Of a stretch of DNA of 64,000 nucleotides, positions 27,806-35,583 are shown in pieces (positions within the stretch are counted from its first letter, which is position 1; each line of letters begins with the position of its first letter). Location of the stretch: the NCBI GenBank assembly GCA_017441825.1, contig JAFRVD010000019.1:1-64000 (forward strand), in the 5' to 3' direction. A program made the translations under genes and the position numbers. This DNA comes from Lachnospiraceae bacterium. Its GTDB lineage: Bacteria; Bacillota; Clostridia; Lachnospirales; Lachnospiraceae. Below the pieces are notes generated by a model that saw only the letters and a list, made by a program, of their open reading frames with translations, had not been told where the DNA came from and made no database searches.

Positions 27806-28819
27806 TTATTTCAGGAGCGTGACCGTGTAGCCGTTCTCTGTAATGTAGTCCAGGAGCTGCGGCAGCATGTCCACCGTCGCGTTGTTGACTGTGTGGAGGC
27901 AGTAGACCGCACCGGGGCAGAGCTCGGCTTTCATTTCTTCCAGGAAAGCTGCGGTGTCGATCTCCTGCGAAGCATTGTAATCCGCGTAGTTTGCGGTGAA
28001 GAAGTTGACCTTGTAGCCCATCTGAGTCATGAGCGCCAGCGACTGGTCCGAATACGCCTCGTAGCCGAAATAGTATCTGGAAGCGTCGTATTCAAAGAGG
28101 TCCTTGAACGCCTGCTGCATCTGCATGGCGTCCTCCTGCTGCTCGGAAAGCGGTTTACTCGCGATGCCGCCCTCCGGTAAACTGTAGCCGAGGCTCCCGA
28201 GTTCGTGGCCTTCGTCAAGCATTCTCCTGATGAGACCCTGGCTGTGTGCGGCGTAGTAGTAATCCATGAAGAACGTCGCTTTGACGCCGTGTGAGAGCAG
28301 GTGGTTCAGGACAAATTCCGTATTCCTGCCGTTCTCCGCAGTCAGGATGAAGATGAAGGAGACGGTCTTTTCAGTATCCCCGTTGAAGATCTGCACGTTT
28401 TTAAAGCGCGAAGAGAAGTCCTCGGAAAGCGCTGTGAGATAGACGGACCGGTTGCTCTCGTCCTTTTCCCCGCCGGAGTGGAAGCTTTCAGGATCCCCGG
28501 AGTAGAGCTCCCCGATCTTCTCAAGGTCGTCTGTCGTAAGCAGGTGGATGTTCCCCGCGACAGGATCGGGCAGTGTTTCGGGCTCCGTGCTTTGCGGCTC
28601 CTCCTCGGACTCACCTTCAGGCGTAAGCGTCTCTACTGGAACCTGTTCCTCCGCGTCCCCGGTCTCGAACGGATCTTCCTCCTGATCCTCCCGGTCGGAA
28701 GGAGTGACGCTGCCGCGGCTGGTCATCCCGGCGATGGAGAAGCCGGCAAAGATCGTAAATGCGGCAGCCGCTACAAATATGGCACACGCAATCAGCCAGA
28801 GTCGTTTTTCTGTATGCAT
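27806..28819 (-). CDS. Membrane-anchored polysaccharide-deacetylase-like protein, probably inactive
   Basis: 337 residues with one N-terminal membrane helix (about 8-30), an acidic Glu/Pro/Thr linker (to about 90) and a C-terminal NodB-like fold: VSFIFILTAENGRNTEFVLNHLLSHGVKATFF-type first strand and HELGSLGYSLPEGG. In active enzymes these are TFDDGP and H(E)xGNHTxxH; here the catalytic/metal Asp pair is replaced (TAENG) and the metal His residues are lost (SLGYSLP). The end, YCLHTVNNATVDMLPQLLDYITENGYTVTLL, is typical of the family. Likely a pseudoenzyme at the cell surface. AAAGGAGG precedes the ATG. Confidence 0.85.
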   Translation of the reverse strand: MHTEKRLWLIACAIFVAAAAFTIFAGFSIAGMTSRGSVTPSDREDQEEDPFETGDAEEQVPVETLTPEGESEEEPQSTEPETLPDPVAGNIHLLTTDDLEKIGELYSGDPESFHSGGEKDESNRSVYLTALSEDFSSRFKNVQIFNGDTEKTVSFIFILTAENGRNTEFVLNHLLSHGVKATFFMDYYYAAHSQGLIRRMLDEGHELGSLGYSLPEGGIASKPLSEQQEDAMQMQQAFKDLFEYDASRYYFGYEAYSDQSLALMTQMGYKVNFFTANYADYNASQEIDTAAFLEEMKAELCPGAVYCLHTVNNATVDMLPQLLDYITENGYTVTLLK

Positions 28820-28863
28820 GAATACCTCCTTTGAAAGTTACGGCTGCACCTGTTTCTTTACAA

Positions 28864-28892
28864 AGAATAGCACAAAGGAACTTTTCTGTAAA
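28864..28892 (-). promoter_or_regulatory. Promoter of the deacetylase-like gene
   Basis: Minus strand TTTACA (28892-28887), 17-base spacer, TATTCT (28869-28864), lying just after the rqcH stop codon. Confidence 0.65.
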
Positions 28893-30647
28893 CTAAAGAA
28901 TTCTTTCTATGCCGCGGATATCCGGAACGGCCACCATCGAATAATTCGTATGATAGATCACAAAGCCCGGCTTTCCGCCCGGCGTGCGCCGGAGTTCCTT
29001 TTTGAACGTGTAATCCACTTCGGCTTTGTCGCTGTCCCGCAGGGAAGAGTAATAGGCTGCAAGTGCCGCCGCCTCCTCATACGTCCGGTCCGGGACCTCC
29101 CGGTTCCCCGCACGGATGATCACATGCGACCCCGGCGCGTTCTTCGCGTGCATCCAGACGTACTTCGGCTCCGCAAGCTTAAAGCTCAGCTCGTCGTTCT
29201 GGAAATTGTTTTTGCCGACATAGATGTCAAAGCCGTCCGAAGAACGGTAATGGTATGGTACTGAGCGGGCGTTTGCGGTCTTCTTTCCTTTTTTCTCAGC
29301 CTGTGCCTTCAGAATTCCCTGCTCCTGCATCTCACGGCGGATCTCAGAAAGGTCGTCCTCGTTTTCCGCGATCGAAAGCGAATTCAGTAAGGACCGGTAT
29401 TCGGAGACCTCCTCCTGTGTCGCAATAAGCTGCTCCGTGAGCGCCTGGTTCGTCCGCTTCAGCTTCCCGTACCGGTCAAAATAGCGGTTTGCGTTGTCCC
29501 TTATGGAAAGGTCCGGATCCGTCGGGATCTCCACGGTCTCCCCGGTCTCCCAGTCTGTGACGGAGACTTTTTCATATCCCACCGGAAGCTCGTAGGAATA
29601 CGCCTGAAGAAGCTCGCCAAGGTGCCTCACGCGCTCCCTCTTTTCCGTATCCTGAAGCTGACGCGTCTGCAGGTCCTGCTTCCTTAAGGCACGCTCGAGA
29701 AGTGTTTCCACGGTTTTCCTGAGCTCCTGGGAGCGTTTTTTCATGCCGGTCATGAGGTTCTTGTCACGGTAGTACCGTTCGAGAAGCTCAGAAACGGATG
29801 TAAAGGAGAGGACCGTGTACTCCGGCGATGCCTCAAAGCTCGGAAGCGGCATCGCGGAAAAAGCCTGAGGTTCGCCGTGCGCATTCAGCGCAAGTGAAGG
29901 GGCGTACCTGTCTTCTCTGAGTGCGCAGAGGTACGCCGTGAAAACGTCCGCGAACCGTTCTTTTTCGTCAGGCGTAAGCGAGGAAACGTACCGGTCTTCG
30001 GAAAGGCTGGTGCCGAACAGCATTTCGGATGCGGCGCTTTTTGAAAAGCCCGTATACCGGTTTGATACGGCCTCCGTGAGCCGGTCTGTGGGAAGAAGGT
30101 CCCGGAGGAACCCTTCCCGCGTTTCATCGAGCGGCTCCTTCTTTTCCTGGACCTCCGGGATCACGTACCGGTCACCGGGAAGCACCGTCCGGACAGAGCT
30201 CATGGTGCCGGGCACCCGGCGGATCGAGTCCAGAATTCTCAGCGTATCATCCGTGAAAATGATGTTGCTGTGCTTGCCCATGAGCTCCACGATGAGGTAG
30301 TGCGTGCACAGGTCCCCGTACTCGTCCGGGTGTTCAAAGGAGATCCTTAAGATGCGCTCGGTCCCGGGCTGCGTTACGCCGGAAAACCGCGCGCCTGTTA
30401 AATGCTTTCTGAGCAGCATGGAAAACGCCGGCGCCCTGTCAGGCGCCGGTTTTGTATCTCCGGTCAGATATACAAGCGGGAGAGAAGCGTTCGCGGAAAG
30501 GAGGAGCCGTTCCGTGCCGGACAATGTCCGAAACGTCATGAGAAGCTCCGAAGCTTCCGTCTGCTGGATCCTTGTGACCCGCGCATCGCGAAGACGCACG
30601 GAAAGCTCCGCAGAGAGCGCCCTCACCATGATGCCGTCAAATGCCAT
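28893..30647 (-). CDS. rqcH: NFACT-family ribosome quality-control protein RqcH
   Basis: Binds stalled 50S-peptidyl-tRNA and adds C-terminal alanine tails with tRNA-Ala; formerly called fibronectin-binding protein. 584 residues: NFACT-N from MAFDGIMVRALSAEL, with LLRKHLTGARF and ELMGKHSNIIF; a central helical hairpin (about 285-445); and the NFACT-R domain (about 460-565) with YVGKNNFQND, WMHAKNAPGSHVIIR and DYTFKKELRRTPGGKPGFV. The DR pair required for tRNA recruitment is expected in NFACT-N but I did not assign it. Starts 15 bases after the cupin gene ends. Confidence 0.95.
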   Translation of the reverse strand: MAFDGIMVRALSAELSVRLRDARVTRIQQTEASELLMTFRTLSGTERLLLSANASLPLVYLTGDTKPAPDRAPAFSMLLRKHLTGARFSGVTQPGTERILRISFEHPDEYGDLCTHYLIVELMGKHSNIIFTDDTLRILDSIRRVPGTMSSVRTVLPGDRYVIPEVQEKKEPLDETREGFLRDLLPTDRLTEAVSNRYTGFSKSAASEMLFGTSLSEDRYVSSLTPDEKERFADVFTAYLCALREDRYAPSLALNAHGEPQAFSAMPLPSFEASPEYTVLSFTSVSELLERYYRDKNLMTGMKKRSQELRKTVETLLERALRKQDLQTRQLQDTEKRERVRHLGELLQAYSYELPVGYEKVSVTDWETGETVEIPTDPDLSIRDNANRYFDRYGKLKRTNQALTEQLIATQEEVSEYRSLLNSLSIAENEDDLSEIRREMQEQGILKAQAEKKGKKTANARSVPYHYRSSDGFDIYVGKNNFQNDELSFKLAEPKYVWMHAKNAPGSHVIIRAGNREVPDRTYEEAAALAAYYSSLRDSDKAEVDYTFKKELRRTPGGKPGFVIYHTNYSMVAVPDIRGIERIL

Positions 30648-30662
30648 AGGGCAGGGTTCTCC

Positions 30663-31010
30663 TTATGAATAAAGAATAAGCGCGATAAAAACAAGCGGCT
30701 CCGTTCCGGAATTGACGAGGCCGTGCTGTTCGCCGTCATTGCAGACAGCTACGTCGCCGGTGCTTACCGCAACCTCCGTACCGTTGTCGTCATACGTCCC
30801 GGTCCCGGAGAGGAAATAGAAGATCTCGTTGTCTCCTTCGTGCGTATGGGTGCCGATGCTCCTGCCGGGCGCAAGCGTCATCAGGTTGAACATCCGCCCT
30901 TTGCCGTATAGCTCGTCAACGTCCTCAAGCAGCTTTTTCATTTCCGTTTCGCCGTTCCCGTTCCGGATGCATTTGAGTTCAACAGGCTGTTCTTCAGGTC
31001 TTCTGATCAT
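30663..31010 (-). CDS. Small cupin-domain protein
   Basis: 115-residue single-domain cupin, function unassigned. Metal-site motifs: GTHTHEGDNEIFYFLSGTG (two His, Glu) and GEQHGLVNSG (His). Start ATG 31010 is preferred over 31022 because the latter is itself part of the GGAGG ribosome-binding site. It is cotranscribed with rqcH. A metal-dependent sensor or isomerase role is possible. Confidence 0.82.
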   Translation of the reverse strand: MIRRPEEQPVELKCIRNGNGETEMKKLLEDVDELYGKGRMFNLMTLAPGRSIGTHTHEGDNEIFYFLSGTGTYDDNGTEVAVSTGDVAVCNDGEQHGLVNSGTEPLVFIALILYS

Positions 31011-31049
31011 GATATCCTCCATAGCAGATATGCATCTGCGCTTTGTATG

Positions 31050-31078
31050 ATCATATCACAGTTATCCTTTTTTGGGAA
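31050..31078 (-). promoter_or_regulatory. Possible promoter of cupin-rqcH
   Basis: Minus strand TTCCCA (31078-31073), 17-base spacer, TATGAT (31055-31050). The -10 overlaps the palindrome TATGATCATA, which could be an operator. Confidence 0.4.
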
Positions 31079-31095
31079 TCTGTGCAGTGAGATTA

Positions 31096-31124
31096 TTGAC
31101 ATGATTTTTCGGATATTGTATAAT
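31096..31124 (+). promoter_or_regulatory. Consensus promoter of glmM
   Basis: TTGACA (31096-31101), exactly 17 bases, TATAAT (31119-31124): a full match to the housekeeping consensus in both boxes. Confidence 0.93.
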
Positions 31125-31193
31125 TCACGTTTGTAATTTTATAAATTTTTAATGATCAAAGTCATATACGCAAAGAGGAGGAAAGAGAGAAAC

Positions 31194-32558
31194 ATGGGCA
31201 GATATTTTGGTACAGACGGCTTCAGGGGCAAGGCAGGCATCGATCTCACAGCGGAGCATGCGTTTAAGATCGGCCGTTTCTTAGGCTGGTACTACAGAAA
31301 GCACCGTGCTGAAAGCGGTGTCCCCAAGGTCGTCATCGGCAAGGACACCCGCCGTTCCTCATACATGTATGAAAACGCTTTGGCAGCAGGCCTCACGTCG
31401 TCCGGCGCGGACGCATACCTGCTGCATGTGACCACCACTCCCTGCGTAAGCTACATCACGCGGACGGAGCAGTTTGACTGCGGGATCATGATCTCCGCAA
31501 GCCACAACCCCTACACGGACAACGGCATCAAGCTGATGAACGCGGAAGGTGAAAAGATGGACGACGATCTCCAGGACGAGCTCGAGGATTACCTCGACGG
31601 AAAGCTTCCCGAGATCGAGTTCATGAGCGGCTCGGACATCGGCAAGACCATCGACTTCTACTCCGGCAGGAACCGCTACATCGGATACCTTACGGGCATT
31701 CCGTCGCGTTCGTTTGAAAACTTCAAGATCGGCCTGGACTGCGCGAACGGCTCCGCCTGGATGATCGCGAAGGCGGTCTTTGACGCGCTGGGCGCGAAGA
31801 CATACGCCATCAACGACACGCCGGACGGCCTTAACGTGAACCTGAACTGCGGCTCCACTCATATTGACGGCCTCCGGGCGTTTGTAAAGGAAAACCGGCT
31901 GGACGCGGGCTTCGCCTTTGACGGAGACGCGGACAGATGCCTTGCGGTGGATGAAAACGGTGAAGAGATCAACGGCGACATCATCATGTACATCGCCGCA
32001 AAATACATGAAGAAGAACGGGCTGCTTCCTTCGAACACCGTGGTGACCACGGTCATGTCGAACTTCGGCCTTTACAAGGCGCTGGACGCGCTCGGGATCG
32101 GCTATGAAAAGACGAAGGTTGGCGACCGCTACGTCTATGAAAACATGAAGGAATTCGACCACATGATCGGCGGCGAACAGTCCGGCCACATCATTTTCCG
32201 GAAGTACGAGCACACCGGAGACGGCCTTGTCACAGCAGTCATGCTGACCAGCATCATGGTAGCGACCAGCCTGCCGCTGTCTGCGCTCAGACAGGGCATT
32301 ACGATGTACCCGCAGGTATTAAAGAACGTGGAGGTGGACGACAAGACCGCGACGCTTGAGGATCCCGCCGTCAAGGAAGCGGTGAAGACTGCGGAAGCGA
32401 TCCTCGGTGACGAAGGCCGCGTACTTCTTCGTGCATCCGGGACCGAGCCCGTGCTCCGCGTCATGTCGGAAGCCGGCACGACGGAGATCTGCGAGAAGCA
32501 TGTGGACGCGATCATCGATTCCATGCGCGCGTCCGGACACCTGGTCCGAGTGAGATAA
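31194..32558 (+). CDS. glmM: Phosphoglucosamine mutase
   Basis: Interconverts glucosamine-6-P and glucosamine-1-P for UDP-GlcNAc synthesis. 454 residues, starting MGRYFGTDGFRGKAG. Active-site phosphoserine Ser103 in ISASHNPYTDNG, Mg loop DGDADRC, sugar loop GGEQSGHI and phosphate loop RASGTEPVLRV are all present. ATG 31194 fits the family start; GAGGAAAGAGAG lies upstream. The next gene, 11 bases on, encodes a GlmU-like acyltransferase, so two successive UDP-GlcNAc steps may be linked. Confidence 0.97.
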   Translation: MGRYFGTDGFRGKAGIDLTAEHAFKIGRFLGWYYRKHRAESGVPKVVIGKDTRRSSYMYENALAAGLTSSGADAYLLHVTTTPCVSYITRTEQFDCGIMISASHNPYTDNGIKLMNAEGEKMDDDLQDELEDYLDGKLPEIEFMSGSDIGKTIDFYSGRNRYIGYLTGIPSRSFENFKIGLDCANGSAWMIAKAVFDALGAKTYAINDTPDGLNVNLNCGSTHIDGLRAFVKENRLDAGFAFDGDADRCLAVDENGEEINGDIIMYIAAKYMKKNGLLPSNTVVTTVMSNFGLYKALDALGIGYEKTKVGDRYVYENMKEFDHMIGGEQSGHIIFRKYEHTGDGLVTAVMLTSIMVATSLPLSALRQGITMYPQVLKNVEVDDKTATLEDPAVKEAVKTAEAILGDEGRVLLRASGTEPVLRVMSEAGTTEICEKHVDAIIDSMRASGHLVRVR

Positions 32559-32569
32559 GGAGGAAATCC

Positions 32570-33235
32570 ATGTATAAGACGGCTGATCTTTACGACCTGA
32601 CACATACATATAAAGCGGCGGCAGAGCTCCTTGGGTCCTGTGAATATCCCTGGGAAGCGCTTTCCGGCATCAAGAGCCTGATCCTTGCGATCGGTGAGAC
32701 CCTTCCCGCCGATGAATTCGACCACCCGAAGGAGGACGTCTGGATCGCGAAGGACGCGAACGTGTTCCCGAGCGCATACATTGCCGGCCCGTGCATCATA
32801 GGCCACGGTACGGAAGTCCGCCACTGCGCATTTATCCGCGGCTCCGCGCTTGTGGGTGAAAACTGTGTTGTGGGAAACTCGACGGAGCTCAAGAACGTGA
32901 TCCTGTTTGACAACGTCCAGGTCCCGCACTACAACTACGTAGGCGATTCGATCCTCGGCTACAAGTCCCACATGGGCGCCGGCTCCATCACCTCGAACGT
33001 GAAGAGCGACAAAAAGCTGGTGGTCGTCCACAACGGCACCGAAAACATCGAGACCGGCCTCAAGAAGTTCGGTGCGATGGTCGGAGATTTTGTGGAAGTG
33101 GGCTGCGGCAGCGTCCTGAATCCGGGCACCGTGATCGGCCGGAATTCGAACGTGTACCCGCTTTCGTCCGTCCGCGGCGTGGTTCCCGAAAACAGCATTT
33201 ACAAGGGAACGGGAAATATTGCGGAAAAGTACTGA
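32570..33235 (+). CDS. Stand-alone left-handed beta-helix acyltransferase, GlmU C-domain-like
   Basis: 221 residues of hexapeptide repeats (GPCIIGHGTEVRHCAFIRGSA). The stretch HYNYVGDSILG...MGAGSITSNV parallels HLxYLGDAEIG...IGAGTITCNY in the GlmU acetyltransferase domain, including the catalytic His. There is no uridylyltransferase domain. Placed directly after glmM with AAGGAGG before the ATG, so it probably N-acetylates glucosamine-1-P or a related sugar phosphate; this is inference. The N-terminal 65 residues do not form the repeat. Confidence 0.85.
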   Translation: MYKTADLYDLTHTYKAAAELLGSCEYPWEALSGIKSLILAIGETLPADEFDHPKEDVWIAKDANVFPSAYIAGPCIIGHGTEVRHCAFIRGSALVGENCVVGNSTELKNVILFDNVQVPHYNYVGDSILGYKSHMGAGSITSNVKSDKKLVVVHNGTENIETGLKKFGAMVGDFVEVGCGSVLNPGTVIGRNSNVYPLSSVRGVVPENSIYKGTGNIAEKY

Positions 33236-33251
33236 TAATGTAAAAAAACAC

Positions 33252-33280
33252 TTGATTTTGCTAAAGATCTGTGCTATAAA
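33252..33280 (+). promoter_or_regulatory. Promoter of the rimP-nusA-infB operon
   Basis: TTGATT (33252-33257), 17-base spacer, TATAAA (33275-33280). Confidence 0.78.
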
Positions 33281-33303
33281 TTTTATGTTGTGATTGTTGT
33301 TTC

Positions 33304-33334
33304 AAGGAGTGGGCAGAAGGTCCGCTCCTTTTCA
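33304..33334 (+). promoter_or_regulatory. Leader hairpin before rimP
   Basis: AAGGAGTGG (33304-33312) pairs with CCGCTCCTT (33322-33330, one G-T), followed by TTC. Located in the 5' leader about 25 bases after the promoter; it could be a weak attenuator, fitting NusA-dependent feedback known for this operon in other bacteria. Confidence 0.5.
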
Positions 33335-33378
33335 TTGCGTAAGTGAAGGGCAGTCCGGCTGCTCCGCGCGGAGAAGAT

Positions 33379-33849
33379 ATGACAAAACACGAAAGCTATG
33401 AACGAAAGACGGAAGAGCTGATCCTGCCGTTCCTCAGTGAACATGAATATACCCTGGTCGACACGGAGTATGTGAAGGAAGCGGGCAATTTCTACTTAAG
33501 GCTCTATATCGACAAGGAAGGCGGCTTCACCCTGGACGACTGCGAGCTCGTGAGCCGTCACCTGTCAGCGCTTCTCGATGAAAACGACTTCATCGACGGA
33601 AGTTACATCCTCGAAGTCTCGAGCCCCGGGCTCGGGAGACCTTTAAAGAAGGAGAAGGACTACGTCCGGAACCTCGGAAAGCTGATCGAAGTCAGGCTGT
33701 TCCGGGAAGAAAACGGTATAAAGATGCTCACCGGCACGCTGGACGCATACAATGATACGGAGATCACAGTCACGGAAGACGGCAAAACGTACGTGATCAC
33801 AAAGAAAAATATCGCCCTGATCCGCGAATACGTGGACTGGGACGCATGA
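33379..33849 (+). CDS. rimP: Ribosome maturation factor RimP
   Basis: Needed for late 30S assembly. 156 residues with LVDTEYVKEAGNFYLRLYIDKEGG, the central LEVSSPGLGRPLKKEKDY signature and a C-terminal SH3-like part. ATG 33379 has GGAGAAG upstream; an earlier GTG/ATG frame start at 33343 adds a non-family segment. First gene of the nusA operon. Confidence 0.95.
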   Translation: MTKHESYERKTEELILPFLSEHEYTLVDTEYVKEAGNFYLRLYIDKEGGFTLDDCELVSRHLSALLDENDFIDGSYILEVSSPGLGRPLKKEKDYVRNLGKLIEVRLFREENGIKMLTGTLDAYNDTEITVTEDGKTYVITKKNIALIREYVDWDA

Positions 33850-33881
33850 TTGAGGGATACGGATCTCTGGGAGGGAGAAAA

Positions 33882-35018
33882 ATGAACAACGAACTGATGG
33901 AAGCCATGAATCTGCTTGAAAAGGAAAAAGGAATCAACAGGAACGTCCTTTTTGAAGCGATCGAGACGGCTCTTTTAAAGGCCTGCGAGAATGATTTCGG
34001 CGTTTCCGACAATATCACCGTGAACATTGACAAGGAGACGTGCGAATTCAGCGTCTTCCAGAACAAGACGGTGGTGGAGACCGTGACCGACAAGGCGCAT
34101 GAGATCTCCCTTACGGAGGCACTCCTTCAGGATCCTTCCGTACAGCCGGGCGACGTCCTCGGGATCCGCCTGGAATCCAAGAAGTTCGGCCGTATTGCGG
34201 CGCAGAACGCGAAGAGCATCATCCTCCAGAAGATCCGCGAAGAAGACCGGCAGAACATCAGCGATTACTTCAACAGCCGTGCACATGACATCATGACCGG
34301 CGTCGTACAGCGCGTGATGAACGGCATCGTGAGCGTGAACCTCGGCAAGGCGGACGCCATCCTGACCAAGGAAGACATCATCCCCGGGGAGACCTTTGTT
34401 CCGACGCAGCACGTTAAGGTCTACGTGGTAGGCATGCGTGACGGGAACGGCAAGGGTCCGCGCGTACAGATCTCGAGGACCAAGGCGAACATGGTTAGGC
34501 GACTCTTTGAACTGGACGTTCCCGAGCTTCGGGACGGCATTGTGGAGATCCGCGCGATCAGCCGCGAGGCAGGCTCCCGGACCAAGATGGCGGTCAGCTC
34601 GAACGATCCGGGCGTGGATCCGATCGGCGCCTGCATCGGCGTGAACGGAAGCCGCATCAACCCCATCGTACAGGAGCTGCACGGTGAGAAGATTGACATC
34701 ATCCACTGGGACGACAACCCGGCCATCCTGGTCGAAAATGCGCTGAGTCCCGCCAAGGTCGTGGCCGTTGCCGCCGATGAAGACGACCGGACGGCGCTCG
34801 TAGTGGTGCCGGACAACCAGCTTTCGCTCGCGATCGGCATGAAGGGCCAGAACGCCCGCCTTGCCGCGAAGCTTACAGGCTACAAGATCGACATCAAGTC
34901 TGAGACGCAGGCCCGCGACGAAGGCCTGTTCGACGAGATCGACGAATACGAAGAAGACTATGAGGACGACTACGGCTACGATGAGGACGAGCCTTATGAC
35001 GGAGACGGGGAAGCATAA
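33882..35018 (+). CDS. nusA: Transcription termination/antitermination factor NusA
   Basis: Binds RNA polymerase and nascent RNA in pausing, termination and rRNA antitermination. 378 residues: N-terminal domain (MNNELMEAMNLLEKEKGI), S1 (about 135-200, GVVQRVMNGIVSVNLG), KH1 (DPIGACIGVNGSRI) and KH2 (LSLAIGMKGQNARLAAKLTG), then a short, very acidic Asp/Glu/Tyr tail (about 352-378) instead of extra acidic repeats. GGGAGGGAG precedes the ATG. Overlaps ylxR by 23 bases. Confidence 0.97.
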   Translation: MNNELMEAMNLLEKEKGINRNVLFEAIETALLKACENDFGVSDNITVNIDKETCEFSVFQNKTVVETVTDKAHEISLTEALLQDPSVQPGDVLGIRLESKKFGRIAAQNAKSIILQKIREEDRQNISDYFNSRAHDIMTGVVQRVMNGIVSVNLGKADAILTKEDIIPGETFVPTQHVKVYVVGMRDGNGKGPRVQISRTKANMVRRLFELDVPELRDGIVEIRAISREAGSRTKMAVSSNDPGVDPIGACIGVNGSRINPIVQELHGEKIDIIHWDDNPAILVENALSPAKVVAVAADEDDRTALVVVPDNQLSLAIGMKGQNARLAAKLTGYKIDIKSETQARDEGLFDEIDEYEEDYEDDYGYDEDEPYDGDGEA

Positions 35019-35271
35019 GCCTGAAAGGATGTGCTTATCCTGCGGTGCAGTAAAGGACAAGAGTGAGCTTATAAGGATCATGCGGGACGAAAACGGGTAC
35101 CGGTTCGATCTTACCATGAAGTCCGGCGGCCGCGGAGCCTACGTCTGCAGGAACGCATCCTGTGTGGATAAGCTGTTCAGGAAAAAGCTCCTTTCAAAGT
35201 CCTTCCGGAAAAATCTTCCGGAGGAGACGTACAGAAAACTGAGGGAAGAATTCGATCACCTGTATGGATAA
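34996..35271 (+). CDS. ylxR: YlxR/RnpM RNA-binding protein
   Basis: Small RNA-binding protein of the nusA operon; recent work on Firmicutes links it to RNase P control. 91 residues with RMCLSCGAVKDKSELIRI (CxxC), GGRGAYVCRNASCVDKLFRK, which is the family signature. Starts inside the end of nusA (overlap 23 bases) and overlaps ylxQ by eight, so translation is coupled. Confidence 0.93.
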   Translation: MTETGKHKPERMCLSCGAVKDKSELIRIMRDENGYRFDLTMKSGGRGAYVCRNASCVDKLFRKKLLSKSFRKNLPEETYRKLREEFDHLYG

Positions 35272-35581
35272 AGTTTTATCGCTCCTGGGGCTCGCGAAAA
35301 AGGCCGGAAAGGCCAAAAGCGGAGGCTTCCAGACGGACAGGGCGGTCAAGGACGGGACTGCAAAGCTCGTCATTGTTGCCGAGGACGCCTCGGACCGCAC
35401 CAAAAAACAGTACCGTGACGCGTGCGCGTACTATAATGTGCCGCTCATGATATACGGAACAAAAGAAACACTCGGACATGCGATGGGCGAGGAGCTCAGG
35501 TCGGGCATGGCGGTCCTGGATGAAGGGCTTGCCCGGGCGATACTCCCCGGCATTCGGAAAGGAAAGACGGAGAAAGAATAA
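35264..35581 (+). CDS. ylxQ: L7Ae/L30e-family protein YlxQ
   Basis: Kink-turn RNA-binding fold of 105 residues: [15 protein letters not shown]...[17 protein letters not shown]...[17 protein letters not shown], matching the YlxQ family always found between ylxR and infB. Exact RNA target unknown. Confidence 0.92.
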   Translation: MDKVLSLLGLAKKAGKAKSGGFQTDRAVKDGTAKLVIVAEDASDRTKKQYRDACAYYNVPLMIYGTKETLGHAMGEELRSGMAVLDEGLARAILPGIRKGKTEKE

Positions 35582-35583
35582 GT

